Assembly (NCBI GenBank): GCA_020002185.1
Contig: CM034534.1
Location: 13,517,027 to 13,581,026, forward strand
Direction of reading: 5' to 3'
Origin: Paraescarpia echinospica
Lineage: Eukaryota; Annelida; Polychaeta; Sabellida; Siboglinidae
DNA length: 64,000 nt
Part shown: piece by piece, positions 23,111-34,759 of the stretch
Numbering within the stretch: the stretch's first letter is position 1
Layout: the number at the start of each line of letters is the position of its first letter
The notes under the pieces: generated by a model
The model's input: the letters and a program-made list of their open reading frames with translations, nothing else
Told to the model about the DNA's origin: nothing
Databases searched by the model: none
Program-made: the position numbers and the translations under genes

Positions 23111-23472
23111 TATAGGGTACAATCGTTTTCATAAAACATCCGATAATCATGAGTATGCAGAACGTCCCACATAATCAGCATAATTGTGCTCTACTCTAGT
23201 CAGTTATGGTGGCGCATTCTACTTGACATACTCACTTTTCGAATAAAAATGAAACGAGCTATGGAAGGTGGCATTATCATGATTTACTAAAACATGAACT
23301 AACATATTTCGCAAACTGGCAGGAAATCAGTTTTCCATTTCCCTCCATTTTTCGTTCGTTAACCCGCTAACGGCACCGTATCTGACTATTCATGCGCAGG
23401 CATGTAAATAAAGAAAATGCACGTAAATGGGTGACGTCATGTGCATGAACAGTCAGGCATTTAACGTTTCCC

Positions 23473-24930
23473 GTCTAGTGTAGGCGCTCTGCCTGCCATT
23501 CTCCCAGTGTCAAACTGAATGCCTCTGTGTGGGCTGTAACTATATTGTGTAATGGGAATCCCTACTGCTCTGGCAGAATCTGAGAAACCAACATCATGCT
23601 TGACCAGACCACAGCAAATGTATCTAAGTTATCACACACACCTTCTCTGAATGGTATATTGGGTGGTTTGGTAATACCGATGTCCATTCGAATAGCATCT
23701 ATTTTATCATTAAAAAAGTTGCCAAACTCGTTGATAAGTTTTTCCACAGAATCATGCTGAGCTAGTTGGGTACTCTGCTTCTTATCACACAGGGTGTTGA
23801 TGAGGGCAAATAGTTTATTTGAATCACCCTTAGCTTCTGAGATAAAGTGAGCAAAATGGTCAGTTCGTTTGTTGTTCAGTGCGTTGACTTCTGTGTACCT
23901 GGCACGATGGAATGACAACAGAGTGTCATGATTTTATCCTGTCTCCAGATCAATTCAGCTTTACGTCTTTGCGACTATAGTGCTTTGAGTTCATCATCAA
24001 ACCATGGCACAAGTGGCCTCACTACCCTAGTTTTGGATTTGGTGGGTGTGTGCCTATCCAACAACTGTCTTAAAGCTGTATTGTATTCACCAGCTAGATG
24101 ATTGATATCCGTGATGCTCAATAGTGCATTAACTATACCCCTGAAGTCAGTGCCGAAAGCGTTGTTATCAATTTGTGTCAGGTTCATATACGATATAGTA
24201 CATGTCTCTAAAGGAGGTCTGGGCATGTTTACTCGATAATGCACAAACATGTGATCCGAGACCATGTAATCAGCCACCGGGTAACTAAGAAATTCACGAT
24301 TACGCCTAGTGATAATTAAATCGAGAGTATGACCAGATCTATGAGTTGCAACCCTAACATGTTGTTTTAAGTCATACATACTCAATACATCACACATTCT
24401 TATTGCATCAGCATCGATGTCAATATCCATACGAATATTAAAATTACCTACTACAGGAGTGAGTGAGTGGTCTGACCTGCATGTGACAGGTAGTTCTGAA
24501 ATTCCTCAAAGAAAGTAGCAGTAGTGACACGATGGTTTTACGAATACAGTGGTCGGTATATCACATGCACATCAACTTTCGTCTTTTCCCACAATAATTC
24601 ATAGTTAGCAAATTAAAAGGAACATCACTTTACAGCGAATACCATTCTTCCACTGTATATTGATATGTCCACCAGTTCTGCCAGACAGTCTTGGATTGTT
24701 CTTGAGATGATAGCCATTGGGTGTTAGTTCCTCGCGTTTGACTGCATCATCAGATGTCAATCAGGTCTCTGTTATCAGAACGATATCAATGTCATTTGTA
24801 ACGATATACTCACTGACGTCAGCAGTTTTGTTCCACACACAACACGGATTTACAAGAGTGAGTTGGATGTCCCTTGTCCGTCACGATGGTGTGTTTACTC
24901 GCTTAACATGGATTAGATTGTTCAGATTAG
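23473..24930 (-). mobile_element. L2-like LINE endonuclease region (left palindrome arm)
   Basis: Minus-strand frames give an APE-type endonuclease: IVLITETWLTSDD near 24.75 kb, then MDIDIDADAIRMCDVL and THRSGHTLDLIITRRNREF, SDHMFVHY (the SDH catalytic step), followed by the linker toward RT (NNKRTDHFAHFISEAKGDSN). Frame breaks occur near 23.95 kb and 24.45 kb. The stretch 23473-24624 is matched by an inverted copy at 25080-26210. Confidence 0.85.
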
Positions 24931-24960
24931 CTCCAGTCCGAGCATCACGAATATTGAGCA

Positions 24961-25080
24961 GTTTCTCTGTTGCTGTTATTGTTGCTGCTGTCGCCATCAC
25001 TGCTGTTGCCGCTGTCGCTGCTTCTGCCCATGTTGCTGTTGTCGCTGCTGCTGCTGCTGTTGTCGTTGTTGATGCCGCTG
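24961..25080. repeat. (GCTGTT/GCTGCT)n tract
   Basis: Degenerate trinucleotide-type repeat in the spacer of the LINE palindrome. The Val/Ala-rich frame over it is an artefact. Confidence 0.85.
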
Positions 25081-26210
25081 TTCCTTTTAATTTGCTAACT
25101 ATGAATTATTGTGCGAAAAGACGAAAATTGATGTGCATGTGATATACCGACCACCGTATTCGTAAAACCATCGTGTCACTACTGCTACTTTCTTTGAGGA
25201 ATTTCAGAACTACCTGTCACATGCAGGTCAGACCGCTCACTCACTCCTGTAGTAGGTAATTTTAATATTCGTATGGATATTGACATCGATGCTGATGCAA
25301 TAAGAATGTGTGATGTATTGAGTATGTATGACTTAAAACAACATGTTAGGGTTGCAACTCATAGATCTGGTCATACTCTCGATTTAATTATCACTAGGCG
25401 TAATCGTGAACTTCTTAGTTAGCCGGTGGCTGATTACATGGTCTCGGATCACATGTTTGTGCATTATCGAGTAAACATGCCCAGACCTCCTTTAGAGACA
25501 TGTGCTATATCGTATAGGAACCTGACACAAATTGATAACAACGCTTTCAGCACTGACTTCAAGGGTATAGCTAATGCACTTATTGAGCATCACGGATATC
25601 AGTCATCTAGCTGGTGAATACAATACAGCATTAAGACAGTTGTTGGATAGGCACACACCCAACAAATCCAAAACTTGTGCAATGGTTTGATGGTGAACTC
25701 AAAGCACTATAGTCGCAAAGACGTAAAGCTGAATTGATCTGGAGACAGGATAAAATCATGACACTGTTGTCATTCCATCATGCCAGGTACACAGAAGTCA
25801 ACGCACTGAACAACAAACGAACTGAATATTTCGCTCACTTTATCTCAGAAGCTAAGGGTGATTCAAATAAACTATTTGCCCTCATCAACACCCTGTGTGA
25901 TAAGAAGCAGAGTACCCAACTATCTCAGCATGATTCTGTGGAAAAACTTTTCAACGAGTTTGGCAACTTTTTTAATGATAAAATAGATGCTATTCGAATG
26001 GACATCGGTATTACCAAACCACCCAATATACCATTCAGAGAAGGTGTGTGTGATAATTTAGATACATTTGCTGTGGTCTGGTCAAGCATGATGTTGGTTT
26101 CTCAGATTCTGCCAGAGCAGTAGGGATTCCCATTACACAATAGTTACAGCCCACACAGAGGCATTCAGTTTGACACTGGGAGAATGGCAGGCAGAGCACC
26201 TACACTAGAC
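25080..26210 (+). mobile_element. L2-like LINE endonuclease region (right palindrome arm)
   Basis: Inverted copy of 23473-24624: it reads MDIDIDADAIRMCDVL, then SDHMFVHYRVNMPRPP and NNKRTEYFAHFISEAKGDSN in the plus direction, with its own stops (for example after RNRELLS) and a deletion near 25670. The spacer between the arms is about 455 bp. It may be two insertions of one family head to head, or one inverted duplication. Confidence 0.85.
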
Positions 26211-26479
26211 CAATACACAGATGTATAGCTGGCCACTCCATTCAGAGCCACCCCAGTGATCAGGGCAAAGTCCACTATCCAGTTACATCAGTAGGGTGGC
26301 TTCCATGATAGCTGCATATAATTGTCTTAATGGGAGCCTCCCTGACCTTACAATCAATGTTATATTGTAGTTTATGTGCTTATGATGTTCAAAAAAATAC
26401 TGTCTGTCTGTCTGTTATAAATAGAGATCAGTGGGGCTGCAGGAGGGAGCAGCAGAGAAATAGCAGGACAATTTTGCAT

Positions 26480-26605
26480 TTTGGAGGGCCCTGGGGTGCT
26501 CTTAGAATGATTCAATCAAATACAGATTTCTTGTGTATAGTGGCAGTACCCTAAGATACATCTATGCTAAATAAAAAAAAAAGTTACTAAACAGTTTTTG
26601 AAAAT
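26480..26605. repeat. extra copy of the arm's ~150-bp segment
   Basis: Contains TTAGAATGATTCAATCAAAT and TAGTGGCAGTACCCTAAGAT as in the right arm at 27590-27790, but lies outside the inner border of the arm. Probably a remnant of a larger or earlier duplication. Confidence 0.75.
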
Positions 26606-28085
26606 ATAGAGCTTTGGAGACTGGTAGGTGGTAATCTACCCACTCAGCACTAGTGTTCACAGCCAACATCAATAGTTTTGAAGATACAGTTTAAAAGCTG
26701 CAGGCAACTGTTCAGTTTAACAGGGGTCAAATGTGTCTGCTCTGCCTGTGACCAATTAAGGCCAGACACGGCAGTTAGAAAGGATTATTTTTTAATTTGT
26801 GCAAACAGTTCAATTTTTTTCTGATCAATGCATGAAATGGGTCTTACTGAGTAAAATATATATTGAACTTTTTTCAGCCAGACCTCCCGTTTTCATGGTA
26901 ACAAACAAAAATGGCCACCATTTTTAGTAAATATTGGCAAATTTGAAAAAACTGCCATTTTTTATTGAATCCATATATAGTTATAATTCATGTTCTCTAT
27001 AGATTCTATTGTGAAATGATCAGAGCATTTTTTGAAATGTTGTGTTTTATTTTTTAAATAATCTTTTTGGTAAAATATATCTTTCAAACTATTCATGATT
27101 AAAAAAAGTGTCTGATCATTGCACACAGTAGAATATGCTGAATGCAACACTGAAAACATTATTTATATAGCATAATTTTACCAAGAGATATCCCGTTTCC
27201 AAATGCAGAAATTTAAAGAAAAATGTTTTTGTGAAAATGGCTGTCAAAGATTGCATAATGGATTTCATTACATGATATCGACATGCTTGATCCATGATTA
27301 AAACTCACTTAGAGGTACGTAATTGTCATAGAAGTGAACTTTATTGATAGTATGCATACAAAGGTATAATAATCTGGAAGAAAACCATTTTCAATATTTT
27401 TTTGCCAAAAAACACCATTTCACTTGGGGTGTCTGGCCTTAAAGATTAGTGAAGCTCTCAATGGCACAATGCAGAGTGGAGTGAGGCTGGGCACTGTTTC
27501 TGGTACAATACACAAAATCTAGTGTTGGGGGTGGTCTAAATAATATAAAACGTTTGCACTTTGGGGGCCCCTGAGGTGCCCTTAGAATGATTCAATCAAA
27601 TACAGATTTCTTGTGTATAGTGGCAGCACCTTAAGATACATCTATACAAAATTAGAGAAAAGGTTACTGAACAGTTTTTTAAAAAAATAGGCAAAATGTG
27701 AAGAACATTTTTTTGGGGGGGCCCTACGGGGCCCTTAGAATGATTCAATCAAATACAGATTTCTCGTGCATAGTGGCAGTACCCTAAGATACGTCTATGC
27801 AAAATTAGAGAAAAAGTTACTGAATGGTTTCTGAGATACGGCACCTAACGGCGGACGTCAGATGCAGAGTGATGGCAATAGTCCCTTGGACCTTCGTCAC
27901 AAAGGACTAAAAACTATCGTCCTGTATCGAATCTGCAGTATACCTCTAAATTAACACAACGGGCTGGTGTAGACCAACTTTGCTTTCATTTAGAATGTGG
28001 ATTTCCTTTGCCATCTTGTTAGTCTACTGAAACTGCAGTTGTTAAGGTCCAGTCCGACATTCTTTTATTTAAACATGGACCAACA

Positions 28086-28930
28086 GAAGGTCACACAACT
28101 GCAGAGTACCCAATGTGTGTCATCGGCTTTTGATACCATGAAATTTTATTGAATATTATGAATTGTTCTTTTGGTGTATCAGGCACAGCTCTAAATTGGT
28201 TTTCATCATATCTTCAGTCAAGATCGCAATGAATTATTATTGATGGTACGGTGTCTGATCAGTTTAAACTTGATCAGGGAGTACCGGAAGGGTCATACCT
28301 TGGCCCTGTGGAATTCACAGAGTATTCTAGTATTCTAGCCCTGTTTTTTATATCATTGATCAGCATAGTAAGCTGGGGCATGCGTATGCTGATGACCATC
28401 AGGTGTACTGTGGTTTTAACCCCGATTCTATGCACAGCAATCGCGAGTCTATAGAATGGTGCATTAGTGACATCAATAGCTGGTTGCAAAGCATGTAATT
28501 AAAAATGAATAACTCCAAGACTGAGTACATCTTAACTGGTTCTCTGCAACAACTGGCAAAATGCACCAACACATCCATTAACATCGGGGGCAATGAGGTA
28601 CATGCTTTCAATTGTGTGCAAAATTTGGGCATTTATTTTGATAAGCACATGTCTATGGAACAACATATCAAGTCCTAATGTCAAGCAGTTTATGCACAAC
28701 TATATAACATTGGGAAAATGAGAAAATATCTCGAACAACAGAGTGCAGAGAAACTGATACATGCTCTGGTCCACAGCCATATTCATTAGTGTATTGCCTC
28801 TACTTGAACATGTACCCGTGGTCATGCCTTCAAATTGAGACCTTAGTTACACGCTTACTAAACACAATTTGGTGGGCAGTTTACCTTCAACATAGTTGGT
28901 ATACTCTTAAGAACATTAAATTAATTAATA
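28086..28930 (+). mobile_element. LINE reverse transcriptase fragment (right copy)
   Basis: Plus-strand reading of the RT region seen inverted at 8390-9290: SDQFKLDQGVPEGSYLGPV, HAYADDHQVYCGF, NLGIYFDKHMSMEQHI, with stops and frameshifts in largely the same places. The L2-like endonuclease fragment at 25080-26210 has the same orientation. Confidence 0.85.
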
Positions 28931-28980
28931 CATGAAAAACTAGGAACAGACTACATCCTTTACATGAAGACACGCCGTAC

Positions 28981-29184
28981 CTGATCCACTGTTGAACCTG
29001 AACTCAACACGTCTGTTCTTGATTGCAAGGGAGATGAAGTCACCCTTTCCCTCGTCGCTCTGGGTGTTTTACAGCAACAGACTGTCCGTCACTGTCTGGG
29101 CCTTGAACATAGGGATCACCTGTTTCTCCAAAAGGGCATCGGACAGGGTCTCATAGTTGAACATCAGGTCCCTCACAGCGATAC
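28981..29184 (-). pseudogene. laminin-G-like exon (right copy)
   Basis: 204 bp, acceptor GTTGAAG, donor GTACGG, same frame as the left copy (FKAQTVTDSLLL* ... GKGDFISLAIKNRRVEFRF) with the same internal TAA. It lies downstream, on the same strand, of the cysteine-rich exons at 30.1-31.1 kb. Its 5' phase does not fit the exon at 30109-30307, so at least one exon would have to lie between, or they belong to different gene remnants. Confidence 0.7.
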
Positions 29185-29504
29185 CTTCAACAAATGGTCA
29201 TAATTAATCATAATTAAAGAGAAGGAACACATAAAGGTAAGTTCTCATGACTGCTCAAAGCACTTTTATACTTCACTCCCTGGCAGACATGTTCAATCAA
29301 ACACCATTTCGACTTCTCTGGGAAGCATTCAGCCTTGCTGCAATTAATGCACAAACACTATTCATATACAAATATCCACCACTGTCTATTTCAGGTAGCC
29401 ATAGAGCTGAGTGAACTGAAGCAATGTACAGTGAAAGAACTAGCTCAATGTTCGATGCGACAGCAAAGGACTCGAAACAGGGTTCTCTCGATTGAGATTT
29501 CATT

Positions 29505-29600
29505 TAAATAGGTCTGCCAGAGAGAAAGTTTAAAGTGCTTTGAGCAGTCTTAAGGACTGGATACTGTGCTATATAAGAACTTACCTTTACATTTTACTGA
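29505..29600 (-). repeat. second partial SINE-like segment
   Basis: Another version of the segment at 7990-8100 and 20638-20780 (GTCTGCCAGAGAGAAAGT, AAAGTGCTTTGAGCAGTC, AGAACTTACCTTTAC), just outside the right arm. The strand assignment is arbitrary. Confidence 0.5.
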
Positions 29601-30108
29601 TGGTCTCCTCTTCTCCTTCTACCACTCTCTTCTCAATTCTCAACTAAACATTGTGAAGTGACGTAAAACGCAGAGTGACTTACCTATTTCACACCTGTCA
29701 CCAGTTCATTTGCTATGTATTTCAGATTATCTGAACAATGACTGAAACATGCAATATTTTCTTTCCAGATGTGTATTTACATTCTGTATCCTATCTAAAT
29801 GTTTTGACCAATGTTGTATTTTATGCATCTAAACATGGTATTTATTTGTATAAAGAAATAAATATTAATATTATTGGAACAGTGAGGATATATATATATA
29901 TAAGAAAGTATTCAATGGAACACATTATCTGCTGGTTGTGTAAATGCTGGCTGTGTGAACAGGTTTCCAAGCAAAACTGAGAAATATCTCAGAAGGGTAA
30001 GTTACACATAGAAATTAAAATGTTGGATTCTCGGTAAGTTATAGGTTTCCTAGTTCAGTTGCCATATGATGTTTTTGCTCTATCTTGTTAAACTTTGTAG
30101 GTACTCAC
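29601..30108. other. no recognisable gene
   Basis: AT-rich intervening sequence with a short TA run near 29889. No exon supported. Confidence 0.4.
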
Positions 30109-30307
30109 TGTTGCAAGTATTGTCTGTCATCCATCAGGACAAAATCACAGTTGCACTTGGAGCAGAGCATGGCGCCTTCACACCCACTGCACTCGAGACA
30201 GTTGGATGGACACGAGGCACACTGACCACCATTGCGCTTGTAGTAGGGACAACACACCATCACTCCACTGCCAACATCTCAGCACGTTACGCAGCGGGAC
30301 GGACATG
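30109..30307 (-). pseudogene. cysteine-rich extracellular-type exon
   Basis: Acceptor GTCTTGCAG, donor GTGAGT. The frame reads CPSRCVTC*DVGSG, then CCPYYKRNGGQCASCPSNCL and ECSGCEGAMLCSKCNCDF: dense CxxC pairs as in furin-like or EGF-type cysteine-rich repeats of secreted or surface proteins. A TGA at 30279-30281 interrupts it. The splice phase agrees with the upstream exon at 30943-31053. Exact family not identified. Confidence 0.6.
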
Positions 30308-30942
30308 CTGCAAGACACAAGTCATGACCAGGTAAAATACTACTGCAAATAGACTTCATTTGTTTATATAACATGGCTGTATCTAGTGAACAGTGGGACA
30401 ACCATGCTTTCAGAGATGACACTCTGTTGAATTCACATATTATTTATTAATATCTTTATTTACGTGTTAGCTTTTATTTATTTATTACATTGGGTCGTGA
30501 CACAGTCTAAACTTTGTGATATTTGTCAATGTTTTTGTATTTATATGCATGCATGTGTGTGTGCATGTCTGTGTGTAGCATTAATATGAGAACGCATTTG
30601 TAGTGTCTTAAATACAATCATACCTATACAAATAAGCTTTTATATAGTTGATTGATACAGCTTCATGGAAGATGTCTGCGAGGCAGTGTCGTGTCTAAGA
30701 CGACAATATTCTCTTGTTAAGCATCTTGTTAAGCAAATATAAACAGCTTGTCTGCTGTTTATATTTGGTTCAAGATTCCACTGTGAAAAGTGCTTTGTTA
30801 ACTATAACCATAACACAATGGCTTGAAATACTGACTACTTTCACAAAGTGAATTGACTGGCAAAAGCACACATTTCTAACAATTGTGGTAGACATGTCAA
30901 AAGTTGCCCTTCCTGAATAAAACAACAGCTGGTGTGACTAAC

Positions 30943-31053
30943 CCTGGCATTTCTTGCCCACCTTGAGGCCATATCTTGAATCACATCTGTCAGCATCGCA
31001 TTCTGCAGCTCCATCAGCATTCACTGTACATCTCTGGCAGCGGTCAGGGGGAG
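30943..31053 (-). CDS. cysteine-rich exon (partial gene)
   Basis: 111 bp, acceptor TTTATCCAG, donor GTTAGT, open throughout: PPDRCQRCTVNADGAAECDA then DRCDSRYGLKVGKKCQ. Regular Cys spacing typical of extracellular cysteine-rich repeats. It splices in phase to 30109-30307. It may belong to the same degraded matrix gene as the laminin-G/EGF exons, or to a separate gene. Confidence 0.55.
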
Positions 31054-31628
31054 CTGGATAAAAGATGACACATTTACTCAGAGAAATAACAGCAGTTCCA
31101 TTAGTAAGACACATTTACAGATTGCATATTTTAAATATGGAGGATCTTTAAGGCAAACCAGGCAACATATAATTTCTCATGGACTAGTATGTATGCAGTC
31201 CTATAGAGGATAACAATAAATAATTAACATTTTTAATCATGAAATTAAAGAAATAAATATTATTATTATTATTACTTAGGATGCGATGCATCCAGGCAGT
31301 GATCACTCTCAGTGCCAGCACCTGAAGGTCAGCAAACCAATAGTGTTCTGAACAAGGTTGACTAGTTGAACAAGGTCTCGTATGACATTCTTGCAACCAC
31401 AACATATACTGTACACAGACAAGTAAGTTAAAGGAAATAAAAATAAGGCATTAACTAAAATCCTTTTTCCATGTGTACACAAAGTTTAACATTGTATGTA
31501 ACATTTGACAACACTAAAAAAATACAGAAAAATACATTTGTAGCATAAATTCGATTTTAAGCCCGTCTGTGTAGCGATTCCCGCGGAAAATAAAATTTAA
31601 TGAGCTAGGCGATCACGTGGTATCGGGA
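31054..31628. other. no recognisable gene
   Basis: AT-rich sequence with a short (TAT)n run near 31255. No exon supported. Confidence 0.4.
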
Positions 31629-32065
31629 CGTCACTTATGACCCACACTCGCATCAGGCCGACCCTTTCCATGCATTCAGAGCATGTTTACAAGTATAGCT
31701 TTTGGGTCGAAACGAGCGTCAGAATGAGTTATTGTGCAATATTCCGATGAAATACAAACACTAGTCATCATAGAGGAACAAGCAGTTATCTTACCGTTCC
31801 ACATGAATCGAATTTTATTCAAAACAATGAATGCGAATGTGCCTACAAGTCGACTAGGTTTCGCCGAGCTTGGGCTCGTTTTCAGAATAATTATATCGAA
31901 TGCAACCAACGAGAGATAATCTACACCAATAAACATACATAGCAAACATATATCGTATCCAGCTACAGAAAGTAACGTATATAATCTCACAATATCACTA
32001 GAATATCGATGTATGAAGGAGGAGTTGTATCATAACAACTTAAATCAGTGAGTGAATTTCAGTCG

Positions 32066-32156
32066 GGCCTGCTAGCTCAGTTAGTAAAGGCGTTGGTTCC
32101 TTATCATGTATTTTGCAATCGGGTGACGTCGGTTCAAACTCCACACCAAACCGTTG
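32066..32156 (+). other. tRNA-like (pol III promoter) segment, left arm
   Basis: Contains a box A-like TAGCTCAGTTAGTAAAGG and a box B-like GGTTCAAACTCC about 50 bp downstream. The acceptor and anticodon stems do not pair convincingly, so it is a tRNA-derived sequence (as in SINE heads), not a supported functional tRNA gene. Confidence 0.6.
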
Positions 32157-32586
32157 ATTTTTTAACACTTTTTTTAGTTTATGTTTTCGCGAAGTAATAT
32201 AAACCAAATAATTGTTATACTATGATGCACTGTTTGTAAATATTTTGGTAGTAATTATTTATTCGCCACAAAAATGAAAATATGGTAATTATATATAACG
32301 CGATGTTTCTAAATGTTATTTATCTAGACAGATCACCATTTGTTTTCACATATATAATTACAATATATTACCGTACAATATATATACAATTAATAAATTA
32401 TATATCCATTACATTATATTTGTTTGGATGAATAAAATTTTGAAAAATCATTATATAATTCCCATATTTTCATTTTTGTGGCGAATAAATAATTACTACC
32501 AAAATATTTATAAACAGTGCATCATAGTATAAAAATGATTTGGTTTATATTACTTCGTGAAAACATAAACCAAAAAAAGTAAACAA

Positions 32587-32680
32587 AATCAGTGGTTTGG
32601 TGTGGGGTTTGAACCGGCGTCACCCGATTGCAAAATAAACGCTAAGGAACCAACGCCTTTACCAACCGAGCTAACAGGAC
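32587..32680 (-). other. tRNA-like segment, right arm
   Basis: Inverted partner of 32066-32156: box A-like TAGCTCGGTTGGTAAAGG and box B-like GGTTCAAACCCC, both closer to the consensus than the left copy. Same caveat on folding. Confidence 0.6.
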
Positions 32681-33538
32681 CAACAGAAACTCACTGACTG
32701 ATTTAAGTTGTTATGATGAATTGAACAACTCCTCCTTCATACATCGATATTCTAGTGATATTATGAGATTATACACGTTACTTTCTGTATATGTAACGAT
32801 ATATGTTTGCTATGTATGTTTATTGGTGTAGATTATCTCTCGTTGGTTGTATTCGATATAATTATTCTGAAAACAAGCCCAAGCTCGGCGAAACCTAGTC
32901 GACTTGTAGGCACATTCGCATTCATTGTTTTGAATAAAATTCGATTCATGTGGAACGGTAAGATAACTGCTTGTTCCTCTACGATGACTAGTGTTTGTAT
33001 TTCATCGGAATATTGCACAATAACTCATTCTGACGCTCGTTTCGACCCAAAAGCTATACTTGTAAACATGCTCTGAATGCATGGAAAGGGTCGGCCTGAT
33101 GCGAGTGTGGGTCATAAGTGACGTCACATCTCGGCATCCCGAAAAGCGCGCCAAAAATATGCATATTCGAAAATGTCCGGATGTACAGCATTAAATGTGG
33201 AATTTCTAATTCATTGATTTTTTTGATTGTTTTTGGCTTGGTGGACATGGAAATAGATAGCAGGATGTAATATAACATGAATTCAAGCCATAGATGTTTT
33301 TATTCCCTTTAATAGAACACTGCAATGTGGTGCACAACTAGTCTCTAGAATACAGACCAGGGAAACAATTCTCTCCGTTCGCAGTGAGTGCCAGAGAAGC
33401 CCTTGTTACAGATGCACTGGTAGCCGAACTCAGTCACTGCAGTTCAACAGCTACCGTTGCTCCCACAGATGTTACGGACACACACAGGGCAGTTGGACAC
33501 ACCCACCATGTCTTTGGCATCACCCCCAAGGTCCACAG

Positions 33539-34759
33539 CAGACCTGGGTCCGAATACATTTTCATGAGTACAAGTATGAGTACTTTGGTGATGGATGAGT
33601 ACGAGTACGCGTATGAGTACATTGCTAAAAGCTGAGTATGAGTACGAGTACATTCTCACAAGTATGAGTAAAAGTATGAGTACATTTTTTTAAATACATT
33701 TTTATGAGGAAAACTAAGAAAAACCTCTATTTCATCAACAATGAAATTCACTTCATTGGCATTATTTCAGTGGCATCGTATGATCTTATCATCTATTTGC
33801 CATTGCACCGAATGAACATGAGTTGTTCACAGGTTGATTCTTTCAGGCTGCACCGTTCAGGGCAAAATACTTTCTCAGCTATGCTAAATACCCTTTCAAC
33901 TGGGGTTGATGAGGCCGGAATGCTGAGATGGTGAGGGACCAACTGAGCCACAGTTGGAAAACTCAGAACTGGAGTGGATCACTGTGACGATCTGTACATG
34001 GCTCACTGGGGTATTCGTTCATCTCTACAATCAGCAATCTGCTGATATTATAAGTTTGCAGTTTACGTTTACTGATCGTAAACTACTAATTGTCGAGAGG
34101 GTTAGCACATGTCCACATAACAGGCTCAGCAACCCCTTTGGACTTTTTAGCCAGGCTGTTGGCATGTGATTATACTAGTGTAGGAGGCAGTCTGACTTGA
34201 GCCACCTTACTTCTACAGAGGAAGACTGGCATTTCTTGTTTTTAGCAGTTAGCACTGTCAGCCACTGTAAAGTGGCCTGGTCTCCAGACTACTTCAAAGG
34301 CATTTCCTGTCTAACTGGTGGGTTAACTGCTAATTGGCTCTTTATGGACATCCTGGTGGCTCAATTAAACAAACAGGTTTATGGCCTGAACTGACAGCCT
34401 ACAATTATTGTTTGCTGAAGAGGGTGTTTCTAACTGGGAAAAGATGCTGCCTGTTGCCATGTTTGGGTATCATAAGTCATGGTTATCAGAGAATGAGGAT
34501 GTACTATGTGTAGGGATGGTAAGGTGGTATTCTGTCAGAATTAACAAAGTATTTAAAAAATAGTTGGAACATTTAAATATTTCAGGAAAGTTTCATTTTA
34601 TAACCAGATATATTTATTTTCCACAGTACATATTGAGAAAGTACTCAGATGTACTCGTAATGTACTCGTAAAATCTGAGTACAATGAATATGAGTACGAG
34701 TCCATGACCCATAAGTTTTATGAGTACGAGTACTTCAAAAATGTACGGCCCCAGGTCTG
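33539..34759. mobile_element. non-autonomous hAT element inside an exon
   Basis: Termini CAGACCTGGGTCCG and its partner ending CGGCCCCAGGTCTG form terminal inverted repeats, extended by subterminal GAGTACGAGTAC motifs at both ends. An exact 8-bp target duplication GTCCACAG flanks it (33531-33538 and 34760-34767). Removing the element and one duplication restores the laminin-G reading frame (GVPVDLGGDAK). No transposase frame is seen over 1221 bp. Confidence 0.93.

Larger units (their letters stand above)
26672..29507. repeat. right arm of 2.8-kb inverted repeat
   Basis: Reverse complement of 7817-10609, with matching order of elements and a few percent divergence, so it is not a simple assembly fold-back. 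Beyond its outer border lie minus-strand cysteine-rich and laminin-G/EGF exons in the same orientation as its own laminin-G-like exon, which suggests this arm is the older, resident copy. Confidence 0.93.
31629..33125. mobile_element. 1.5-kb palindromic element with tRNA-like sequences
   Basis: Arms 31629-32298 and 32452-33125 (about 670 bp each) are inverted copies around a 153-bp AT-rich spacer. Outer ends read GACGTCACTTATGACCCACA and its complement. Each arm carries a tRNA-like segment, and the two point toward each other. The open frames in the outer arms (about 31676-31990 and 32807-33076) are copies of each other with no recognisable domain. Probably a fold-back or MITE-like element; I could not define a target duplication. 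Confidence 0.8.

Noticed and set aside
23094..23120. TAGGGTTAGGGT reminiscent of telomeric repeat
   Set aside because: Only about two units; not an array.
24717..25142. 141-codon Val/Ala-rich frame
   Set aside because: Lies over LINE endonuclease sequence on the other strand and a GCTGTT-type repeat.
32066..32156. Functional tRNA gene
   Set aside because: Box A and B are present, but acceptor and anticodon stems do not pair; better explained as tRNA-derived repeat.
31676..33076. Pair of ~90-105-codon frames in the palindrome arms
   Set aside because: They are mirror copies created by the inverted repeat; no recognisable domain, and the opposite strand is equally open.
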